33,073 nt of DNA from Gammaproteobacteria bacterium (GTDB lineage: Bacteria > Pseudomonadota > Gammaproteobacteria > Xanthomonadales > Xanthomonadaceae), in NCBI GenBank assembly GCA_025352045.1, contig JANXUD010000024.1, positions 1 through 33,073 of the forward strand, written 5' to 3'. The notes beneath the pieces were generated by a model that was not told the DNA's origin, did not search any database, and was given only the letters and a program-made list of their open reading frames with translations. Positions 17,957-23,754 of the stretch are shown in pieces (position 1 is the stretch's first letter; the number at the start of each line of letters is the position of its first letter). A program made the position numbers and the translations under genes.

Positions 17957-19378
17957 ATGGATCCGATCCGCCCGCTCACCGCCGCCAGCCGGGCGCGCAG
18001 CCTCTCGTGGCTGGCTGTGTGCTGCGCCGCCCTGGCCGCAAGCAGCACCGCGCAGGCCGGCTTCCTGGATGACCTGGCCTGCCCGCTGTTCGGCTGCGCC
18101 GACGGCCCGCCGCCCAACGGGCAACTGGCCTGCCGTACCTCGGGATTGGTCGGCCAGCCCGATTTCAGCGGCAGGCCGCCGGGCTCGGCCAGTTACCGCA
18201 TTCGCGGCAACTGCTCCAGTCCCGACCATGCGCAGTCGGTGTCCTACGACGTCGATGCAAGCTGGACGCCGTCGGAAACCGATCCCGACCGGCCCAATGC
18301 CACGGAGATCTTCCATATCACCAGCAACGACAACCTGTCGCCCGACACCCGCGCGCAGGAAGGCGGCGAAGGCTATACCGAGCACGTGCTCCTGAGTGCG
18401 CACTGCGATCGCGATCCCTGGCTGTCGCAGGCCACTTGCCGGCGCATCGGCGACAACCTTCCCGACAGCGTCCACGAAACCTGGTCGGTGGTTCCGGCCG
18501 GCCGGTTCCCGACCACGGCGTCGGCGATCGGCCCGATGGATCGCGGTCGCCTGCGCGCCGAATACAACGCCGCCAATGGCGTCGAGGACGACAGCGTCCG
18601 CGAGCGCGTGACCAATGTCCGCCCGCTTCCCGCGACCGGAAGATACGACGAGTCCACCGCCAGCGCGCGCCTCCGCCAGGACGCGGCCACGGGCACCTCC
18701 GGCAGGTTCGACGAAACCACCGCCAGCGCGCGCAGCCGCTACGGCGCCCTGCTGGGCACGGCCGAAGGCGGAGACGATGCCTCCATCCGCATCCGCATCC
18801 GCTATCCGGTGGCGCTGGGTTATCGCGACGCGCATGGCGTGTTCGATCCCAACCCGACCTCCTGCGATGCCTTCCTGGTGTCCGCAGTCCCGGCCAACGC
18901 CAGCCGCGACGACCGCCAGCCCGAACTGATCAAGGTGGCGGCGCGACCGGGCATGCGCCGCGATGGCGACGACTACGTGTGTGACTACGTGGTCTCCTAC
19001 CTCCCGCTCGACACCGACATCCGCGTGCAGGCCAGCATCGGCAGCGGACGGCAACGGTCCACCGAGGCATGGCAAGGCGGCGAGCGGGCCCAGCCGGGGC
19101 TGGGACAATTCCGTTCCGTGCTCGACGGCACGCGGGTGCTGAGCCTGTCCCGCGATCATCCACGCAGCTCGCTGGATTTCCGAATGGACTACGCGGGCGG
19201 CATCGTCAACGGCAACTTCGACCAGCGCGCCCGCGAAAACGCCGGAGCAGTCCTGCGCGCCGCGCGCGCGCCCGACCCGCCGATCTGCGGCTTCGCGCGC
19301 AGCGCCCGCGCGCGCGCCTCGCCCGCCGCGGCCGGCCTGGAAGTGCAATGCCGCGCCGCCGGCGGAACGCCGCGCTAG
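17957..19378 (+). CDS. Exported protein B ending in the ICD/ARSARAR element
   Basis: This 473-residue protein has no family I can name. It begins with a signal peptide (to about STAQA, mature GFLDDLACPLFGC). ATG 17957 is favoured over an upstream TTG because GAAGGGGA sits just before it. Pairs of cysteines occur in ACPLFGC, LACRTS, GNCSS, HCDRDPWLSQATC and CDAFL...VCDYVV. A 21-residue internal repeat lies at residues 228 and 249 (GRYDESTASAR and GRFDETTASAR). The C-terminus, residues 443-473, is a divergent copy of the element in A, C and D (ICGFARSARARASPAAAG, C444 and C465). The second module found in A and C is missing here and is coded instead by the next small gene. It lies 41 nt after gene A. 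Confidence 0.83.
   Translation: MDPIRPLTAASRARSLSWLAVCCAALAASSTAQAGFLDDLACPLFGCADGPPPNGQLACRTSGLVGQPDFSGRPPGSASYRIRGNCSSPDHAQSVSYDVDASWTPSETDPDRPNATEIFHITSNDNLSPDTRAQEGGEGYTEHVLLSAHCDRDPWLSQATCRRIGDNLPDSVHETWSVVPAGRFPTTASAIGPMDRGRLRAEYNAANGVEDDSVRERVTNVRPLPATGRYDESTASARLRQDAATGTSGRFDETTASARSRYGALLGTAEGGDDASIRIRIRYPVALGYRDAHGVFDPNPTSCDAFLVSAVPANASRDDRQPELIKVAARPGMRRDGDDYVCDYVVSYLPLDTDIRVQASIGSGRQRSTEAWQGGERAQPGLGQFRSVLDGTRVLSLSRDHPRSSLDFRMDYAGGIVNGNFDQRARENAGAVLRAARAPDPPICGFARSARARASPAAAGLEVQCRAAGGTPR
19283..19375 (+). repeat. ICD/ARSARAR element, divergent copy at the C-terminus of protein B
   Basis: This codes for ICGFARSARARASPAAAG, then LEVQC and RAAGGTPR at the extreme C-terminus. It keeps both cysteines and their 21-residue offset but differs in about a third of positions from the other three copies. 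Confidence 0.8.
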
Positions 19379-19419
19379 CCGATCCCGCAACACTTCCCGA
19401 CATCGACAAAGGACGCTTC

Positions 19420-19659
19420 ATGCGACCCTTCCCCGTGGCCCGCGCGGAACAGCGCACGTTGCGTGAACCGCTCGGCGAGGCCGAACGCGTCGGCTTCGAC
19501 ATCGCCACCGGCCTGTTCGGCGATCCGGCGCTGGGCGCGGTTGGCAACACGGCGCAGGGCCCCGGTTCGCAGGCGATCCGCAACGCGCTGACGGCGCGCG
19601 CGCAGCCCGGCTTCGATGCCTCCGCTGCCCTCCACCTCCCGCGCCACTACGGACCCTGA
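19420..19659 (+). CDS. 79-residue stand-alone GFDI/TGLF module protein
   Basis: This small open frame has AAAGGA seven bases before its ATG. After 24 lead residues it is almost entirely the module found at the C-termini of proteins A and C: GFDIATGLFGDPALGAVG from residue 25, then GPGSQAIRNAL and a closing GFDASAALHL. There is no signal peptide, so if it is translated alone it should stay in the cytoplasm. It lies 41 nt after B and 8 nt before the M48-like gene. B ends with the first shared element and this product has only the second, so together they restore the A/C arrangement. Either gene fission or a frameshift near 19376 could explain this. Conservation of the module at protein level supports it being coding. 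Confidence 0.72.
   Translation: MRPFPVARAEQRTLREPLGEAERVGFDIATGLFGDPALGAVGNTAQGPGSQAIRNALTARAQPGFDASAALHLPRHYGP
19492..19656 (+). repeat. GFDI/TGLF module, stand-alone copy
   Basis: This is one of three copies; the others are at 17748-17912 (protein A) and 21962-22126 (protein C). The common pattern is GFDI.TGLF.DP.LGA.G, a middle stretch with IR..L, and a second GFDA near the end. Each copy is 55 residues long and C-terminal. Confidence 0.8.
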
Positions 19660-19667
19660 GCCTGCGC

Positions 19668-21119
19668 ATGGCCATCGCCGACACGGGACATCGCCCTGCC
19701 GAAGCGACACTCGCGCCGTTCACGGCGAGCGAGCGCGAGAGCTTCTTCGCCAGCATCGAGCGGCATCGCCGCGCCGCGACGCGCGTCGGCTGGCTGGCCA
19801 ATGCCTGCGCCCTGGTGCTGGCCCTGGTGGTGTCCATGCTGATGGCGCCGCTGTTCTATGCGGTGATCGGCTTGTTGCTGGACCTGGTCAACCTGGCGAT
19901 ACCGACGCCGGACCTGATCGGCAAGGTGACCAACGCGGCCAGCGTCCTGGTCGATCCGCCGGAGCCGGTGCCGCCCTGGAGATATGTCGAATTTGCGCTG
20001 CTCGCCTCGATTCCGGGGCTCTGCGTGTTCTACCTGATCCAGCGCACGCTCGGGCGGCTGATGCGCGAAGCGATGGCCGGCGACGGCTCGACCTTCGCTG
20101 CGCGCGCCGCGAATGCGTCCGACCTCGGCGAGCAACGCTTCGCCAACACCGTGGCGGAGATGGCCATCGCCGCCGCACTGCCGCCGCCGCGGGTCTGGGT
20201 GACGGACAACGACGCGGTGAACGCCGCCGCGTTCGGCGCCGATGCGCGGCACGCCAACGTCATCGTCAGCACCGGTCTGTTGTCGGGCGCCACGCGCGAC
20301 GAATTGCAGGGAGTGGCAGGGCACCTGGTCGCCGAGATCGCCAACGGCGACCTGCGCATCGGCGCGCGGATCGCCACGCAGCTGGGCATGTTCGGGCTGG
20401 TTGGACGTCTCAGCCGATCGATGGCCGATCGCCAGGCGGTGGGCCGCCTGTGGCGCCTGTTGCGCCGAGCGCTGCGACCGGGCAGCAGCCAGGCGGACGG
20501 CGAGCTGGCCATGGCGCTGACCAACCCCTTCGAACAAGAGCCAGGCGCCGCGCACCAGGACGAGCCCGACACCGGCAAGGTTCCGTGGCGCACCCTGGCC
20601 TGGATGCCACTGGCCGGCCCCTTGGTATTCGCCGGCTTCTTCGGTTCTTTGGTCTGCGCGGCGATCCTGGGTCCCGTGCTGGCGATCGGCTGGCGCAGCC
20701 GCAAGTACCAGGCCGACGCCACCGCGGTGCAGTTCACGCGCAACCCGGACACACTCGGCAGCGCCCTGGAGAAGATCCGCGGCGAAGCGGTGGATGGCGC
20801 CTTTGGCGCGTGGATCGCGCACCTGTCGGTGGTGCCCAGCCCGCTGATCGGCACGCGCAGCATCCTCGGCGGTTCCAGCGCACCGATGGCGCCGTCGCTG
20901 GACAAGCGCCTGAAGGCACTCGGCCTGATGGGCGCGCAGGTGACCCCGCATGCCGGCCGCCGCGTGCCGCCGCTGGCCTGGCTCATCCTGGGGCCGGTGC
21001 TCGCGCTGGTCGCGGTGCTCATGGGCATCGTCATCCTCGGCCTGATCTATGTCTCGGCCGCGCTGTCCGGTCTGTTCACCTGGCTTCCGGTCGTGCTAGT
21101 GCACGCGCTGCTTCGATGA
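19668..21119 (+). CDS. Membrane protein of M48 peptidase ancestry lacking catalytic residues
   Basis: This 483-residue protein resembles HtpX/Ste24-type M48 metallopeptidases: hydrophobic helices at about 43-78 and 106-124, then VWVTDNDAVNAAAFGADARH and VSTGLLSGATRDELQGV, helices at 311-341 and a long hydrophobic C-terminus. Where M48 enzymes have HExxH, this protein reads H219-L-V-A-E223, so the catalytic Glu is Leu and the second zinc His is Glu. The third zinc ligand, the Glu in the R-E-Y-x-A-D motif, is Lys (R345-K-Y-Q-A-D350). Only the first His and the structural Asp residues remain. It is therefore probably a pseudo-peptidase, perhaps a binding or scaffolding membrane protein. Its TGA overlaps the ATG of gene C (ATGATGG), implying coupled translation. 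Confidence 0.85.
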   Translation: MAIADTGHRPAEATLAPFTASERESFFASIERHRRAATRVGWLANACALVLALVVSMLMAPLFYAVIGLLLDLVNLAIPTPDLIGKVTNAASVLVDPPEPVPPWRYVEFALLASIPGLCVFYLIQRTLGRLMREAMAGDGSTFAARAANASDLGEQRFANTVAEMAIAAALPPPRVWVTDNDAVNAAAFGADARHANVIVSTGLLSGATRDELQGVAGHLVAEIANGDLRIGARIATQLGMFGLVGRLSRSMADRQAVGRLWRLLRRALRPGSSQADGELAMALTNPFEQEPGAAHQDEPDTGKVPWRTLAWMPLAGPLVFAGFFGSLVCAAILGPVLAIGWRSRKYQADATAVQFTRNPDTLGSALEKIRGEAVDGAFGAWIAHLSVVPSPLIGTRSILGGSSAPMAPSLDKRLKALGLMGAQVTPHAGRRVPPLAWLILGPVLALVAVLMGIVILGLIYVSAALSGLFTWLPVVLVHALLR

Positions 21120-22129
21120 TGGCGCGCCACGCACGCCGGGCAGCAACGGCATTCATGCTGTGCGTGGCAACGGCCAGTCCGGCGACGGCCCAGCGCGTGT
21201 GCACGCAGTGGAAGGCACCTGCGCTGATGAAGGTCACGCAGTCCACCCCAGGCGGACTCGAGGTGGATTTCCAGCTGAAGCAGACCGGCTCGCAGTTGCT
21301 CGGATGGGCCCAGTACCAGACCACGCGCAAGACCGTCATCGGCAACGTGGTCGGCGACATCACCGGCGACGGCATCCACCTGCGCGTGCTGTGGACCTAC
21401 AGCGGCGACCCGAGCATCGGCCGCTACACCGGGACCATCAAGGCGCGCATCGGCGGGATCGTCGGTGACACGCAGTACGGCGAGGTCTTCGCGGGCACGA
21501 CCTACGACGAATACCGCAACCCGCCGGAGTACGTGTACTGGAACGCCTACCACTTCACCTGCCAGCTCGAGCCCTTGCCGCCGCCCGCGCCGCCACGCCC
21601 GACACTGGCGCTGGGCCGCGTTGGCCCCAGGTATTCGGGCCCGCCAGTACCGATCTGCGACGCCGCGCGTTCGGCCAGGGCACGAAATTCGCCCGCCGCC
21701 CCGGGGCTGGAGCGGCAGTGCCTGGCAAGCGGCGGCTCGATGTCGCCGCCGTTGGTGCAGGACACGCTCGAGTCCGCCACGCTCGATCGTTCAAGCCTCG
21801 AACTTGCCGCCAGGGCGGCCCAACCACCCTACGCGCCGGCCGCGCCGGAGGTCAGCGCGGCGCAGGTCGACCAGCTGGCCGCGACGGGCGCGGAGATCGC
21901 GCAGCAGGATCGGGATGTGGCCAGCGCGCGCCTGCGCGAGATCGACCCATCGTATGCGCGCGGTTTCGACATCGGCACCGGCTTGTTCGGCGATCCCGCG
22001 CTGGGGGCCGCCGGGAACACCGCGACCGGCCCGGGTTCGCTGGCCATCCGGGCGACGCTCGATGCGGCGGGCCAGCGTGGCTTCGACGCGTCGGTGGACT
22101 TCCATCTCGCACGCGGTTACCGCCGCTGA
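21116..22129 (+). CDS. Exported protein C: paralogue of protein A
   Basis: This 337-residue protein has a signal peptide (MMARHARRAATAFMLCVATA, cleavage near ATA/Q26) and the same domain order as protein A. The N-terminal beta-rich domain runs from CTQW to AGTTYDEY and HFTC. ALGRVG is followed by ICDAARSARARNSPAAPG at residues 180-208 with C181 and C202, then a variable linker. The C-terminal module starts at G283 (GFDIGTGLFGDPALGAAG and a closing GFDASVDFHLARGYRR). The long open frame upstream (from 19616) is antisense-like shadow within the M48 gene and is rejected; the ATG at 21116 overlaps the M48 stop by 4 nt. Function unknown. Confidence 0.85.
   Translation: MMARHARRAATAFMLCVATASPATAQRVCTQWKAPALMKVTQSTPGGLEVDFQLKQTGSQLLGWAQYQTTRKTVIGNVVGDITGDGIHLRVLWTYSGDPSIGRYTGTIKARIGGIVGDTQYGEVFAGTTYDEYRNPPEYVYWNAYHFTCQLEPLPPPAPPRPTLALGRVGPRYSGPPVPICDAARSARARNSPAAPGLERQCLASGGSMSPPLVQDTLESATLDRSSLELAARAAQPPYAPAAPEVSAAQVDQLAATGAEIAQQDRDVASARLREIDPSYARGFDIGTGLFGDPALGAAGNTATGPGSLAIRATLDAAGQRGFDASVDFHLARGYRR
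21653..21751 (+). repeat. ICD/ARSARAR element, copy in protein C
   Basis: This codes for the same ICDAARSARAR, NSPAAPGLERQC and LASGGS sequence as protein A, identical at every residue up to GGS although the flanking linkers differ. Confidence 0.85.
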
Positions 22130-22149
22130 CTCTCCCGAAGGAACACCAG

Positions 22150-23697
22150 ATGCGCCATGCCGACAGCCCTCCAATCGGACCCCGACACGCACGTGCGCTG
22201 CGCAGCAGCTCCCTGGTCGCGATGGCCCTGCTGGCGGCCGGGTGCAGCAAGCCGGCAGCCGAATCGCAGGACAGCGCCGAGCGTACCTATGGCGAGGGCG
22301 TGCAGCCCAACGCCGCGGTCACCTACCAGCCGGACGTCATCCTGGTGGGCGACGGCGCGAAATCGATCCGCTCCGCCAGCGCCGACGGCCGGGTCTGGAT
22401 CATCGACGGCCATGCGCCGCACGCGCAGGACCTGCGCCCGGGCAAGATCATGCTCGCCACCAGCCGTGCCGCCGGGCGGGTGATGAAGATCGAACCGCAG
22501 GGCGAAGACCTGGCGGTGACCCTGGGCCCGATGCAACTGGGCGACGTGCTGCGCGACGCGGACATCCGCTTCGATACGCCGTTCGATCCGTCCTCCCTGT
22601 CGATCCAGGCAGTTCCCGCCCTGCCCTACATGTATCGCGATTTCGCGGCCCCCGCCGGCTCGCCGCCCCCGCCGGTGCAGGTGGGGCTGGCGCCGCCCGC
22701 CGCTGCGGATCGGGCGGGCGAGTACCTGGTCCAGCTGCTGCCGATCCAGGTCGCTTCCGCGACCGCGGTTCCGATGGACAAGCTGCCGGCGGTTGGAAAG
22801 AGCGCGGGCAAGGTGTCGGTTGGCGACTGGGAAATGGAGTTGGCGGTGAAGACCGACAACCCCCTGGGCGCCAACGGCAGCGACAAGAGCAAGCAGCGGA
22901 TCGCCCTGAAGATCCTGCGCAATTTCACCGGCCCGGGCAAGACCGGGCTGAAGGCAGGCATCGACGTGGTGGTGCACGTGAGCGACCTGCGGCTGAATTC
23001 GCACACCGTCTACCACGGTGGCGAGCTCGATCAACAAGCTTCGAGCATCTCCCTGCAAGGACTGGAAGGTGTCGACGTGGACATCAGCACCGGCATCGCC
23101 GAAGCCGTGGGCGACAACAAGAAGATCCGCATCGAGATCCCCCTCGAGTTTGCAAAACCCTGCCCCGCCTACGGCATCCCGCTCATGTGCCAGGTGAAAT
23201 TCAAGTTCCTGATCGAAACCGCGCTCGGGGGAAAAAACGCGACGCTTTCCGCCGCGAGCAGGTTCAACATGAACGGCGCGTTGGGCGCGGAGGCTGGCAA
23301 GGCCATCGTCCCCAAGGCCAAGGAACGCGGGTCGATCGTCGATTCCATCAAGGGCGTGTCGCTTGGCGTCAGTGGCCTGGTTTTCACCTTCGAGACGCGT
23401 TTCATGACGGGGCTTGGCGTGCCCGCCTTCTTCACCGGCCCCTATGCCAAGTTCATCGCGGCAACCGGGGTCACTCACGCGTCGGCATTGAACATGGGCC
23501 TGATGCAGGACTGCCACGCCACCACCGTCAAGTTCGACGCCGGCGTGGGCTGGGGATTGCAGATGCCGATCCCCGAACTTCAAGCGCTGAAGAGCCTGCT
23601 GAAGGGAAAGAAATTCGAATCGGAGCCGTACGAAGTCTCGCAGACCTTCTACAACAACGACTCCTTCAGCCCCGACGTCCCCGCCTGCCACTTCTGA
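22150..23697 (+). CDS. Predicted lipoprotein of unknown function
   Basis: This 515-residue protein has a lipoprotein signal peptide with lipobox LAAGC (C32), so it is probably lipid-anchored in the envelope. I do not recognise a domain in the rest. A low-complexity Pro/Ala stretch (AAPAGSPPPPVQVGLAPPAAAD) lies at about residues 165-195. The remainder looks beta-rich, with VSVGDWEMELAVKTDNPLG and VDVDISTGIAEAVGDNKK, and there are several cysteines late in the protein (CPAYGIPLMC, DCHATT, ACHF). It does not contain either shared module. AAGGA precedes ATG 22150, 20 nt after gene C; it is the last gene of the six-gene run. The longer open frame upstream (from 21718) overlaps gene C and is rejected. 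Confidence 0.82.
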   Translation: MRHADSPPIGPRHARALRSSSLVAMALLAAGCSKPAAESQDSAERTYGEGVQPNAAVTYQPDVILVGDGAKSIRSASADGRVWIIDGHAPHAQDLRPGKIMLATSRAAGRVMKIEPQGEDLAVTLGPMQLGDVLRDADIRFDTPFDPSSLSIQAVPALPYMYRDFAAPAGSPPPPVQVGLAPPAAADRAGEYLVQLLPIQVASATAVPMDKLPAVGKSAGKVSVGDWEMELAVKTDNPLGANGSDKSKQRIALKILRNFTGPGKTGLKAGIDVVVHVSDLRLNSHTVYHGGELDQQASSISLQGLEGVDVDISTGIAEAVGDNKKIRIEIPLEFAKPCPAYGIPLMCQVKFKFLIETALGGKNATLSAASRFNMNGALGAEAGKAIVPKAKERGSIVDSIKGVSLGVSGLVFTFETRFMTGLGVPAFFTGPYAKFIAATGVTHASALNMGLMQDCHATTVKFDAGVGWGLQMPIPELQALKSLLKGKKFESEPYEVSQTFYNNDSFSPDVPACHF

Positions 23698-23754
23698 TCC
23701 CAGTACCGTCCTGTTGCCAGGGCGATCACCGGCCGAGCCCGGCCAGCGACAGAA

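Noticed and set aside
19616-21115. Upstream extension of protein C to a start at 19616
   Set aside because: The extension runs out of frame through the M48-like gene, and the signal peptide begins at 21116.
19668-21119. Calling the M48-like protein an active HtpX protease
   Set aside because: The HExxH Glu and second His and the distal Glu are all replaced.
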